Positions 33,044-41,500 of a DNA stretch of 64,000 nt are shown piece after piece. Source of the DNA: Bacillus taeanensis (GTDB lineage: Bacteria; Bacillota; Bacilli; Bacillales; UBA6769); the NCBI RefSeq assembly GCF_003318295.1, contig NZ_QOCW01000006.1:62001-126000 (forward strand), in the 5' to 3' direction. How positions within the stretch are numbered: position 1 is the stretch's first letter; the number at the start of each line of letters is the position of its first letter. The notes beneath the pieces are model-generated. The model was not told the DNA's origin, made no database searches, and was given only the letters and a program-made list of their open reading frames with translations. Both the position numbers and the translations under genes were made by a program.

Positions 33044-34033
33044 TTAATTTTCTCGTTTTAATTCTTTTATTTTTACGAGTGATGGATTAAGTTTTTTGCG
33101 AAAACTCTGCTGAGAAAATAAGCCCGATGTGATGCCAACAATCCCTTTTGGGGCAAAGATTACAAATAAAATGAAAATGGTTCCGATAATAAGCATCCAC
33201 AAATCAATATAGGAGCTGATAATCGTTTCTAAAATAACAATAAAAGCAGCACCGAGAACAGGTCCAAGCATCGTACCCGCTCCGCCGACAAGTACCATGA
33301 TTAATACAGAACCGGACATCGTCCAATACACATCACTCGGAGAAACAAAACTGTTAAAGTACGTATATAGACAGCCTGCCGCTCCGCCTAAACCTCCGGC
33401 AATAACAAACGCTAAGTTTTTGTAAAACATCGTATTATAGCCCATTGACTTCATTCTTGTTTCATTTTCACGAATGCCAACTAGTATTTTTCCCAACGGT
33501 GAAGAAAGAAATCTTTTTAAAGAGAAATAGATTAGTAGAAAGATAACGAGAATTAGAAAGTAAAGAGCGAAGGAGTTTGAGAAATCGATTCCCGCTATTA
33601 ACGTTGGTTTTGAAATACCTGACAATCCGTTCGTTCCTCCTGTTACACTTGTCCACTGGTGCACGAGCGAATAAATCATTTGCGAGAATGCGAGTGTTAA
33701 CATCAAGAAGTAAAAGCCGCTTAATTTCGTACAGAAAAAGCCGATGACTGCTGATACTAAAATTGCGGCTAGAATTGCAGCAGCGAATGTTAAAAAGAGA
33801 TTCGTTGAAAATGTTTTAGAAATATAACCTGCTGTATATGCTCCTACTCCAAAAAAAGCGGCATGTCCGAGTGAGACGAGTCCTGTATAACCAACAAGAA
33901 TGTTTAAACTTAGCGCAAAAATGCCTAAAATTAAAATCTCTGTTACGATACTCATATAAAAGCTTGAGAGCAAAAAAGGCAGTAAACAAAGGGCAGCAAC
34001 TGCGGTTGTTATTTTTATAACTTGTCCTTTCAC
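33044..34033 (-). CDS. ABC transporter permease, LivM type
   Basis: 329 residues with about nine hydrophobic helices. LivM features are ALSLNILVGYTGLVSLGHAAF and GAGTMLGPVLGAAFIVILE. It forms the membrane channel with the LivH-like protein; the two genes are 2 bases apart. A charged C-terminal tail (KIKELKREN) ends the protein. Confidence 0.9.
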   Translation of the reverse strand: MKGQVIKITTAVAALCLLPFLLSSFYMSIVTEILILGIFALSLNILVGYTGLVSLGHAAFFGVGAYTAGYISKTFSTNLFLTFAAAILAAILVSAVIGFFCTKLSGFYFLMLTLAFSQMIYSLVHQWTSVTGGTNGLSGISKPTLIAGIDFSNSFALYFLILVIFLLIYFSLKRFLSSPLGKILVGIRENETRMKSMGYNTMFYKNLAFVIAGGLGGAAGCLYTYFNSFVSPSDVYWTMSGSVLIMVLVGGAGTMLGPVLGAAFIVILETIISSYIDLWMLIIGTIFILFVIFAPKGIVGITSGLFSQQSFRKKLNPSLVKIKELKREN

Positions 34034-34035
34034 GA

Positions 34036-34899
34036 TTACGCCACCTTCCCTAATAGACCTTTTGGTTTAACAACTAAAATGAGTGCCATGACAGCAAAAG
34101 GTAAAAATAAACTTAACTCCGGAAGTAAAAAGCGGCTGAACGTTTCAAGCAGCCCGATTAAAATACTTGCAATAAATGTTCCGGCGATCGAGCCAAGTCC
34201 TCCGATAACAAGGACAACAAGCGCTAAAATTAATGTTTGAAATTCCATGCCCGGGAAAATCCCAAGAATCGGTGCTGCAACAACACCGCCAAATCCTGCG
34301 AGTACACCGCCAAAAATAAAGACACTTGTAAATACAAGCTTAATGTTCACTCCTAAGCCGCTGATCATTTCTTTGTCGCTTAACCCCGCACGGATAATCG
34401 CACCCCATCTTGTTTTTTCTTGAATCACCCATAAAATAACGGCAATGATAAGACCGATTGCAATAACAGCTAAACGATAAACAGGAAATGTTTGATTAAA
34501 TACAGATACTGATCCTGATAAAGAAGCCGGTACTGCCAATGACAGCACATTCGTCCCCCAGATCCAATGAGCAAGGTCGTGAAATACATAAGCAAGCCCG
34601 AACGTTAATAATACTTGCGAAAGATGTCCTAAATGATACGTTGTTCGCAGTAATCCAACCTCTACAATAAGACTGATTACCGCAACAAGTATAGGAGCAG
34701 CGATAAGGGCTAACCAAAAGTTTGAAAATGCGCTGTTTGTAATTGTAAAAGCAATATAAGCACCAAGCATATAAAGCGAACCGTGCGCTAAATTCAATAC
34801 TCCCATTACACCAAAGACGAGAGCTAAACCGCTTGTTATAACAAATAACAATAAGCCGTATGATAATCCGTTAACAAGCTGAACACCAAGTATATCCAT
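34036..34899 (-). CDS. ABC transporter permease, LivH type
   Basis: 287 residues from the ATG at 34899, which has GAGGAGG seven bases before it; a longer frame to 34962 would run into the upstream terminator hairpin. LivH features: QLVNGLSYGLLLFVITSGLALVFGVMGVLNLAHG and GLGSIAGTFIASILIGLLE. Eight or so membrane helices. First gene after the binding-protein gene. Confidence 0.9.
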   Translation of the reverse strand: MDILGVQLVNGLSYGLLLFVITSGLALVFGVMGVLNLAHGSLYMLGAYIAFTITNSAFSNFWLALIAAPILVAVISLIVEVGLLRTTYHLGHLSQVLLTFGLAYVFHDLAHWIWGTNVLSLAVPASLSGSVSVFNQTFPVYRLAVIAIGLIIAVILWVIQEKTRWGAIIRAGLSDKEMISGLGVNIKLVFTSVFIFGGVLAGFGGVVAAPILGIFPGMEFQTLILALVVLVIGGLGSIAGTFIASILIGLLETFSRFLLPELSLFLPFAVMALILVVKPKGLLGKVA

Positions 34900-34941
34900 C
34901 GTATAACCTCCTCGAATACTAAGTTTCTTTCTAAAAAAAGA

Positions 34942-34965
34942 GGGTTGACTTCTTAGGGTCAACCC
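34942..34965 (-). terminator. Attenuating terminator between binding-protein and permease genes
   Basis: The stem GGGTTGAC / GTCAACCC is followed on the minus strand by CTTTTTTTA. Lying between the binding-protein gene and the permease genes, it probably lets more binding protein than membrane complex be made. Confidence 0.8.
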
Positions 34966-34986
34966 CCATTTTTTATTGCTTTACCT

Positions 34987-36177
34987 TTACTTTCCTGGAT
35001 CTTGTACGTTTTCAATTGTTTCAATGACTTTGTTTTCTGTTTTACCGTCCTTTACTTCTGTTTCAATAATGTACATATTTTGGATAATATGATGTGTTTC
35101 TTGATCAAACTGAATCGGCCCGCGCGGACTTGTAAATGATACTTCAGAAATTGCTTTTACAATATTATCTGAGCTGGAAAGATCTCCTTTAAGCGATTTA
35201 ACCGCCTCAACGATAATGCGCGCTGCATCATAGCCTTCTAACGACTCTAAGCTAGGTCTTTCATTGTATTTCGCTTCATAGGCTTTTACAAACTCTTGGT
35301 TTTCCGGCGTATCTAAATTGTAATCCCAGAAGATTGATGCATTAATTCCTTCTCCTGACGTTCCCTGCGAGCCTCGTACATCTTCAGATACTAACCATCC
35401 TGAACCAATTAAAGGAACTTTTCCTTTTAATCCGTACTGTTCATACTGCTGCACAAATCTTACCGCATCGCTTCCGGCGAAGAATGCATATACCCCATCA
35501 GCGTCCGCACTGTTCATTTTTGTAAGATATGACGCATAATCGTTGTTACCAAGCGGCGGGAATACTTCTTCAACAATTGTTCCGCCGGCACTTTCATAAG
35601 CTTCCTTAAAAGCATCTGCTACTTCATGACCGAATGCATAATCAGCAGCCGCTATGTAAAGCTTGTCCCCCACATTGTCATACGCCCACTGTCCTAAAGA
35701 GTGACCAATCTGCCAAGAAGAGAAAGAAGAGCGCCAAATATAATCGCTTCGTTTACTTCTCGTTAAATCATTTCCGCCTGCATGTGAAACAAGAAGCGGT
35801 ACTTTTTTACTTTCTACTTCATCACGAATTGCATAAGCAACAGCCGTACTAACAGGACCTGTTAAAATATTTACTTTATCTTGATCCATTAATTTCCGAG
35901 CTTTCCGAAGAGCAACCTGCGGATCTACTTCAGTATCTTCATACACAATTTCGATTTTCTTTCCTTCCACTTCCCAATTCACACTTTCAAAATAAAGCTC
36001 CATTCCATTTGCAAGGTTTTTACCTAAAGAAGCATAAACACCCGAAGCTGGCAGGAGCGCGCCAATTTTAAGAGTCTCTCCATCTGATTCTGCCGCTGTT
36101 TCTGTGTCACTGACGCAAGCTGTCATTACAAACATTGAAAAAATAAGCAGTAAAGAAATTAATAGTTTAAATTTCAT
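34987..36177 (-). CDS. Substrate-binding lipoprotein of the Liv-type importer
   Basis: About 396 residues from the ATG at 36177 (a GTG nine bases upstream is possible). A lipoprotein signal peptide ends at VMTAC, followed by an acidic linker. The rest is a periplasmic-binding fold of the Leu/Ile/Val type: LKIGALLPASGVYASLGKNL, then DQDKVNILTGPVSTAVAYAI and the PLIGSGWLVSED region. The ligand is unknown; an aromatic acid such as benzoate is inferred from the location and the shared operator element. Confidence 0.88.
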   Translation of the reverse strand: MKFKLLISLLLIFSMFVMTACVSDTETAAESDGETLKIGALLPASGVYASLGKNLANGMELYFESVNWEVEGKKIEIVYEDTEVDPQVALRKARKLMDQDKVNILTGPVSTAVAYAIRDEVESKKVPLLVSHAGGNDLTRSKRSDYIWRSSFSSWQIGHSLGQWAYDNVGDKLYIAAADYAFGHEVADAFKEAYESAGGTIVEEVFPPLGNNDYASYLTKMNSADADGVYAFFAGSDAVRFVQQYEQYGLKGKVPLIGSGWLVSEDVRGSQGTSGEGINASIFWDYNLDTPENQEFVKAYEAKYNERPSLESLEGYDAARIIVEAVKSLKGDLSSSDNIVKAISEVSFTSPRGPIQFDQETHHIIQNMYIIETEVKDGKTENKVIETIENVQDPGK

Positions 36178-36347
36178 TATCATCACCTCAGCGCTCTTAT
36201 TTTTTTATTTTTTGTTTTTAGGAAAACACCTCGCAAAAAGATAACGCTTTCATTTTTCCTGTTAAAACCTTCCCCCTTTACATCTCCTGCTCAGTTTTCT
36301 ATTTCTCAACCTCCTTAAATCTAAATTTTCTTAACTTTTCAAATATT

Positions 36348-36400
36348 ATTATATCTATTTTAGTGATAATTTTCAATCGTTTTTTTAACTAACGTTTAAA
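36348..36400 (-). promoter_or_regulatory. Promoter and operator-like repeat of the importer operon
   Basis: On the minus strand TTGAAA (36371-36376), 17 bases, TATAAT (36348-36353). The island's repeat (here ACGTTAGTTAAAAAAACG) covers 36375-36400, touching the -35 box. The 331-base gap 36178-36508 holds this promoter, a long leader and the terminator of the next operon; nothing else is recognised. Confidence 0.68.
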
Positions 36401-36448
36401 AAACATAATTATAATTCCATTACTTTTTACTTAGAATGTGTAAAAAAA

Positions 36449-36475
36449 GGAATCTATTAACCAATAATAGATTCC
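36449..36475 (-). terminator. Terminator after the second metallo-hydrolase gene
   Basis: The stem GGAATCTATTA / TAATAGATTCC with a 5-base loop, followed on the minus strand by a run of seven T, about 35 bases past the stop codon. Confidence 0.85.
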
Positions 36476-36508
36476 CATTCAAATAAAAAATTCTTATTTT
36501 TATTCTTA

Positions 36509-37492
36509 TTAAACAACAATTTTATGTTTATTTCCTTCATAATAAACAACATTATCTTCGGTTTTTTTTCTTAATTTATCGCTTCTTACCAAGTATTCAA
36601 GGTGTGCCAACGTTTCAGCCATCGCAAAACGCCATTGATGAGCCGTCAATTTTTTTGCGTTAAATGTTTGCACAGCCACTTCATAAGCTGTACAACCTCG
36701 AGCAGCTAATAACTCCATCTTTTTTAACCTTTCGTCGTGATGACATAATAATTTATCAATGCGATCTTTTAAGTTAAGAATGATTTCTCCATGAGCCGGA
36801 AAGACTTCTTTAACGCTAAATTTTGATACAAGTTTAAGAGAATGAAAATAGTTTTTTAAAGGGTTGTCACTACCGCCAGGCCATAGGCTAATATTAGGAG
36901 TGATTTTATCAAGAATATGATCACCGGCAATTAACAGTTCTTCTTCAGGTTCATAAAAACAAACATGACCATCACTATGACCAGGAACTGCAATAACCTC
37001 CCATCTCTTATCTCCAAGCAGTATTTTCTTTTCTGTTAGCTCAGTGAAATTCGGAAGCGGTGCAATATGTTTCGTCAGCTCATTCATATGTTCAGCGATA
37101 TTGTCTGCTAGCTTAATAGGAACCCCATTTTCTACAGCCATTTCACCTATTTGTTTTGCCTGATTGTTTCCGTTCATAAAAACATGGGTAAACATTGCCA
37201 TATCCGTTTGACTCATATATACTTTTGCACCCGTTAACTGCTGCATCCATCCTGATAATCCGGAATGATCAGGATGAAAATGCGTTAAATAAATTTTAGT
37301 CACCTGTTTAGGATCAATGTTTAATTCAGAAAAGATATGAAGCCAAGCCTCTTTCGCAGGTTGGTCACTAAATCCTGTATCAATTAAAATGACTTCCTGC
37401 TCCATTTTAAATAAATAACAATACACATATTTCATCGGAAACGGTACAGGAATTGCAAGTCTGAATAAATTCTCCCTTAACTGCTTAATCAT
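36509..37492 (-). CDS. Metallo-beta-lactamase-fold hydrolase (second of two paralogues)
   Basis: 327 residues. Metal motif THFHPDH (His71, His73, Asp75, His76), then AVPGHSDGHVCFYEPEEELLIAGDHIL and EVFPAHGEII, and a C-terminal winged-helix-like part (RFAMAETLAHLEYLVRSDKL). Architecture and length match the gene at 21026-22012. It is last in an operon of two crotonases and this hydrolase. A thioesterase or lactonase role in the aromatic pathway is plausible; there is no direct proof. Confidence 0.72.
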   Translation of the reverse strand: MIKQLRENLFRLAIPVPFPMKYVYCYLFKMEQEVILIDTGFSDQPAKEAWLHIFSELNIDPKQVTKIYLTHFHPDHSGLSGWMQQLTGAKVYMSQTDMAMFTHVFMNGNNQAKQIGEMAVENGVPIKLADNIAEHMNELTKHIAPLPNFTELTEKKILLGDKRWEVIAVPGHSDGHVCFYEPEEELLIAGDHILDKITPNISLWPGGSDNPLKNYFHSLKLVSKFSVKEVFPAHGEIILNLKDRIDKLLCHHDERLKKMELLAARGCTAYEVAVQTFNAKKLTAHQWRFAMAETLAHLEYLVRSDKLRKKTEDNVVYYEGNKHKIVV

Positions 37493-37507
37493 TATTTCAC
37501 ACCTCTT

Positions 37508-38278
37508 TTATGAATTTTTCCAAACAGGTTCCCGCTTTTCAAGAAATGAATGCAGCCCTTCCTGTGCATCATTTGTTCTAACAAGATCTTGTAAATAAAT
37601 TTGCTCAACTTCTCCAATTGCACTGGAGAAACTTGATGTCATACTTTTTCGGATTGCTTTTTTCATTAATGAAAGCGCAAGCGGACTTTTACTGCGGAAA
37701 TTGCTTAAAAGTTTTTCAATACTGCTGTCTAATTCTTCTCTCGCAACAATTCGATTTACAAGCCCATATTCGTAAGCTTTCTGTGCGTCAATTGTTTCAC
37801 CGGTGAGCAGCAGCTCCATTGTACGATTTAAACCCATTAACCATGGGAAAGATACGACGGAAACAGGAGGGAATAACCCTAAATTAATTTCAGGTTGACC
37901 AAATTTAGCTTTTTCTGTTGCAATGACAATATCGCAAAACGTCGCTACTTCACAGCCGCCTCCTAATGCCGCGCCGTCAACAACAGCAATTGTCGGACAT
38001 TGAACGCGTGCTAAAATATGAAACATTTTATGAAATAAATGAATCATCGGTTCTGTTTTGTCTCCTAAATGATCTTCAATCGCGACACCAGCTGAAAAAG
38101 CTTTTCCTTCTGCTTTAATTACTAAGGCAGTTAAACTATTATTCTTGCAAACTGTTTCAAGAGCATCTACGATTTCTTCCATCATCTCCATGTTTAATAC
38201 ATTCACAGGCGGTCTATTGAACGTTAACACTGCTGTACTGTTTTCAACATAAAATGAAATCGTCTCATATTGCTTCAT
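37508..38278 (-). CDS. Enoyl-CoA hydratase/isomerase family protein
   Basis: 256 residues from the ATG at 38278, which has AAGGAGG eight bases upstream; an earlier in-frame ATG at 38302 is less well placed. Crotonase motifs: GKAFSAGVAIEDHLGD (oxyanion hole; the usual A-D-L is A-I-E), GAALGGGCEVATFCDI and FGQPEINLGLFPPVSV. Substrate unknown; its place in the operon between another crotonase and a metallo-hydrolase suggests handling of a ring-derived acyl-CoA. It resembles the 6-oxo or 1,5-dienoyl-CoA type hydratases only loosely. Confidence 0.8.
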   Translation of the reverse strand: MKQYETISFYVENSTAVLTFNRPPVNVLNMEMMEEIVDALETVCKNNSLTALVIKAEGKAFSAGVAIEDHLGDKTEPMIHLFHKMFHILARVQCPTIAVVDGAALGGGCEVATFCDIVIATEKAKFGQPEINLGLFPPVSVVSFPWLMGLNRTMELLLTGETIDAQKAYEYGLVNRIVAREELDSSIEKLLSNFRSKSPLALSLMKKAIRKSMTSSFSSAIGEVEQIYLQDLVRTNDAQEGLHSFLEKREPVWKNS

Positions 38279-38311
38279 TTTCAATTCCTCCTTAATTATC
38301 ACTATTTCAAA

Positions 38312-39085
38312 TTACTTCCCTTGGAACACCGGTGCTCGTTTCTCTTTAAATGCCTCCAATGCCTCAAGGCGGTCTTCTGTTGGAATAATGACTTCGTAAG
38401 CTTTCGCTTCAAGCGCAATGCCTGTGTGAAGATCAACACCACTGCCGTGATTGATCGCATATTTTGCCTGTCTTACCGCAAGCGGCCCATTTTTCATGAT
38501 TTCAGCAGCTAACTCTTTTGCTTCTTCTAATAACGAGCTTTGCACGACTTTATTTAAAATACCCCAGTGTTCTGCTTGATTGGCGTTTATTTTTCTTGCT
38601 GTTAAAATTAATTCTTTTGCCCTTGATATTCCAATTAAGCGTGACAGTCTTTGGGTTCCTCCTGCACCGGGAATAATCGCCCAGCTTACTTCTGTTAGTC
38701 CCATTACAGCGCTTGGGGCGGCATAACGAAAATCACACGCTAATGCAAGTTCAAACCCTCCGCCAAGTGCGTAGCCGTTAATGGCCGCAATGGTAGGCTG
38801 CGGAAGCTCTTCAATTTTATTAAACACATCGCGGATTTTTGAAACATTTCGGCGTACTTCTTTTTCAGTTAAATGCTTTCTTTCTTTTAAATCAGCACCC
38901 GCACTAAACGCTTTTTCACCTGCCCCTGTAAAAATGATCGTACGCACTTCAACATCCAGCTTAAGTTCTTCTACTGCCTCTTCAAGCTGTACTAATGTTT
39001 CATAATCAAAACAATTTAGCTGCTCTGGACGATTTAATGTTACGACAGCTAAATGCTGATATTTTTCTACAGTAACCTTTTTCAC
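38312..39085 (-). CDS. Enoyl-CoA hydratase (methylglutaconyl-CoA hydratase-like)
   Basis: 257 residues from a GTG start with GCGGGGTGA upstream. Motifs: EKAFSAGADLKERKHL, GYALGGGFELALACDFRYA (first catalytic Glu), MGLTEVSWAIIPGAGGTQRLSR. This is a standard 2-enoyl-CoA hydratase and could be the PaaF-like hydratase of the lower pathway, making 3-hydroxyadipyl-CoA. It heads the three-gene operon and carries the island's operator-like repeat upstream (39139-39165). Confidence 0.85.
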   Translation of the reverse strand: MKKVTVEKYQHLAVVTLNRPEQLNCFDYETLVQLEEAVEELKLDVEVRTIIFTGAGEKAFSAGADLKERKHLTEKEVRRNVSKIRDVFNKIEELPQPTIAAINGYALGGGFELALACDFRYAAPSAVMGLTEVSWAIIPGAGGTQRLSRLIGISRAKELILTARKINANQAEHWGILNKVVQSSLLEEAKELAAEIMKNGPLAVRQAKYAINHGSGVDLHTGIALEAKAYEVIIPTEDRLEALEAFKEKRAPVFQGK

Positions 39086-39138
39086 GTTTTATTCACCCCG
39101 CAATTTCTGCATGATTATAAAAATTAACCATCTAATAC

Positions 39139-39165
39139 AATACGTTTTTATTACGACCGTTGAAA
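39139..39165 (-). promoter_or_regulatory. Operator-like repeat before the hydratase operon
   Basis: On the minus strand ACGGTCGTAATAAAAACGTA, matching the island's element (RCGNTNGTTAWAAAAACRTA). It lies 55-80 bases upstream of the GTG start. I could not fix a -35/-10 pair. Confidence 0.6.
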
Positions 39166-39191
39166 TTATGTAAATGAAACGGTATAAGAAA

Positions 39192-39217
39192 ACGACTTAC
39201 CTATATTTATAAGTCGT
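39192..39217 (-). terminator. Terminator of the PaaX-family gene
   Basis: The stem ACGACTTA / TAAGTCGT is followed on the minus strand by TTTTCTTA, about 43 bases past the stop codon. Confidence 0.65.
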
Positions 39218-39259
39218 TCTATCTTTTGTTTATTTTCGTTTTCAGCGTTTTACTAATCA

Positions 39260-40144
39260 TCAATTACTCATATAGACTTCAGAAAAGGGATTAATCGCTT
39301 TTTCACGATTTAGTTTATGATCTTGATCTGGTGCTTGCTCAAATAACGAATCAAAGTATCGAACCGCTCGTACCGAAATAAGCTGATGAATGTTCCAAAA
39401 CAGCTCCCTTGCTTTTGTCCCATTCCAATCATCCGGTAATAAATCAACTGGAAAACCAGGATCTTTAAAAAGGAATTTTCGGTAATTATGAACAAGAGAC
39501 GTTCGTTCAAGAAAACATTCTTTATCGGTTAATGTTTCATCCCAAGCCTTCTCTTTTAATACTTCATGAACTTGTTCGTACTGCTTAATAAACTGTAAAT
39601 ACTCTTCAGAAAGGGTTTCCAAATCCCAGCCTTTTTTAATAATATCTTCATTATCATGAGAAACGATCGAACTTGAACTAAATAAAACGGTGTTATTTTC
39701 TAATTCATATGTTTGAATCATTTCCATTACTTGCTTTTCAAGAGAATTAGGGCTTACCCATGTGCTGTTTGAAATCATCCCAAATCCTGTCCAGTTTAAT
39801 TCTTTGCGAATTTGGTTACGCAGTGCACGTTTTTCTTCTGGAATCGAGTACGTCATAATTCGCCAATAGCCATCCCATTTTTGACTGCGAATGGAATAGA
39901 CGCGCTGATGACCATCATCAATACGGCGTTTTCCCTTTTCGGTCATGGAATAATAGCTGCGGTTTCCAATTTTTCGAACCTGCATCAAATCCTGCTGCAC
40001 CATTCGTAAGATCGCACCACGCACAGACGATTCAGAAATTCCAAACTCCTTCATCATTTTAATTAAGCTGCCAACCCACACTTCTCCGCCATAAAATTGA
40101 ATATAATCCCCATAAAGTGTAAACATCAATGATCTTGGTTTCAT
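39260..40144 (-). CDS. paaX: PaaX-family transcriptional regulator
   Basis: 294 residues from the ATG at 40144, with GAAGGTG seven bases upstream; an in-frame ATG 15 bases earlier lacks a good site. The N-terminal winged helix reads SLMFTLYGDYIQFYGGEVWV and GISESSVRGAILRMVQQDLM, the PaaX signature. The middle domain has KWDGYWRIMTYSIPEEKR, and the C-terminal domain DPGFPVDLLPDDWNG. E. coli PaaX represses the paa genes and is released by phenylacetyl-CoA. Here the effector may be benzoyl-CoA. It is the only regulator encoded in the island and thus the likely reader of the repeated operators. Confidence 0.88.
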   Translation of the reverse strand: MKPRSLMFTLYGDYIQFYGGEVWVGSLIKMMKEFGISESSVRGAILRMVQQDLMQVRKIGNRSYYSMTEKGKRRIDDGHQRVYSIRSQKWDGYWRIMTYSIPEEKRALRNQIRKELNWTGFGMISNSTWVSPNSLEKQVMEMIQTYELENNTVLFSSSSIVSHDNEDIIKKGWDLETLSEEYLQFIKQYEQVHEVLKEKAWDETLTDKECFLERTSLVHNYRKFLFKDPGFPVDLLPDDWNGTKARELFWNIHQLISVRAVRYFDSLFEQAPDQDHKLNREKAINPFSEVYMSN

Positions 40145-40253
40145 AATTTTCACCTTCAATTATTATTTCAACTTGTACCTTTTAGGGTATTGCAATTATT
40201 CGATTTTTGCAACAACTTATTCCCTTTACAGCAGGAAGAGCAGCAATTAATTT

Positions 40254-40703
40254 TTAGGCGCTTAACCACGGATTTTTTTGCGTAAACTCTACTTCCACTT
40301 TTTCTTGTAACACTTCTCTTATTTCATCCGGAATGAGAACAGCTTTATACTTCCCTTCAACCTCTTTTACCCAGCCGCGTACTTCATAACCGTGTCCTGT
40401 TCTCGTGTCTCCTCTATATACTTCATGCTTAAGCTTAATCGTTTTTCGGTTAATTTCTTCGACCACCGTTTTAATCGTAATAATATCATCATATAAAAGC
40501 GGTTCTTCAAATGAACATCTTGCATCTAGTAAAGGAATAATGACATTATGCTTTTCCTCAAGCTCGGACGGGGCAAGACCGATACTGCGAAAAAATTGGT
40601 GGCCGGCAATGTCAAACCACTTAAAATAATTCGGATAATAGACGATTCCAGCTTTGTCAGTGTCTCCCCAATTGATTCGTAATTGAAACTTATTTTCTCT
40701 CAT
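40254..40703 (-). CDS. Acyl-CoA thioesterase (4-hydroxybenzoyl-CoA thioesterase family)
   Basis: 149 residues, single hot-dog fold. The active-site region LRINWGDTDKAGIVYYPNYFKWFD has the Asp-17-type residue (WGDTD) of 4-hydroxybenzoyl-CoA thioesterases and YbgC. It probably releases CoA from stalled aromatic or ring-opened thioesters, as PaaI does in phenylacetate breakdown. It overlaps the CoA-transferase-like beta gene by 14 bases. Confidence 0.82.
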   Translation of the reverse strand: MRENKFQLRINWGDTDKAGIVYYPNYFKWFDIAGHQFFRSIGLAPSELEEKHNVIIPLLDARCSFEEPLLYDDIITIKTVVEEINRKTIKLKHEVYRGDTRTGHGYEVRGWVKEVEGKYKAVLIPDEIREVLQEKVEVEFTQKNPWLSA

Positions 40704-41478
40704 ACTGCTTTTTCCCCCTTCCTCCTGTCCAAAAGCCTTCCGGATCCATTGAACGGATCGCCTCCAGTTCCTCAGGAGATGGTATTGGTGTTTCGATTAA
40801 ATTGTCACTTACTTTCAGCTCCCACCCTGTGTTTTCCTGTACTTCTTCTATTGAAACATTTGGGTGAATTGAAGCAAGCTCAAGCTCTTTCGTTTCAGGA
40901 TTAGGCGTCATTAAACCTAAATTTGTAATTAATGTTCCGACACCGCCGCGCGGCAAACCTACTTCTTCACGCCAATTATAGCCGCTCCCGTAGCCAGGCG
41001 ATGTAATATAATCGACTTTATCTTTCAATCTTCTTTTTTCGTGATTCATAATCACTAATAACCGCTCTGAAAGGGAAGCAAAATCAGCACCGCCGCCGCT
41101 TCCCGGCAGCTTTACTTTTGTTTCTTTGTAGTCACCAATATATGAAGTGTTAATGTTGCCGAATTTATCCACTTCCGCTCCGCCGATAAAACCGACATTC
41201 ACTAAGCCCTGCTGTAGGAGAAACATCAGATTATTTGTTGTTGTACACCACTGTGATCCCGTAAGATTCGGTGTATCACCCATCGTATATAAAAACTCCT
41301 TTGACGGGGAATCTCTCACAATGCCGCAGTCATAAAAACCGACAGCGTTCGGTGCATGCGTCATTTTCGCCAGCGAAAAGGCAAGAATCGGGAGCCTCGT
41401 TCCAACAATAACAACTTCATGATCTTTAATCTCTCTTGAGGCGGCAACAACCATTAATTCCTCAGCTGTATAATCCAT
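40690..41478 (-). CDS. Class I CoA-transferase-like beta subunit with Asp in place of the catalytic Glu
   Basis: 262 residues, similar along its length to glutaconate CoA-transferase subunit B: VGTRLPILAFSLAKMTHAPN, VGFIGGAEVDKFGNINTSYIGDY, KLPGSGGGADFAS, IMNHEKRRLKDKVDYITSPG. At the catalytic site GctB has E-S-G (Glu54, as I recall), whereas this protein has D50-C51-G52 (FYDCGIVRD). A Glu-to-Asp change there is said to turn the transferase into an acyl-CoA hydrolase, and the related IpdAB proteins are ring-opening hydrolases. So a hydrolase of a cyclic or oxo-acyl-CoA is an open possibility. Confidence 0.8.
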   Translation of the reverse strand: MDYTAEELMVVAASREIKDHEVVIVGTRLPILAFSLAKMTHAPNAVGFYDCGIVRDSPSKEFLYTMGDTPNLTGSQWCTTTNNLMFLLQQGLVNVGFIGGAEVDKFGNINTSYIGDYKETKVKLPGSGGGADFASLSERLLVIMNHEKRRLKDKVDYITSPGYGSGYNWREEVGLPRGGVGTLITNLGLMTPNPETKELELASIHPNVSIEEVQENTGWELKVSDNLIETPIPSPEELEAIRSMDPEGFWTGGRGKKQYERK

Positions 41479-41500
41479 TTCACTCCCCCCCTTTTTTTAT

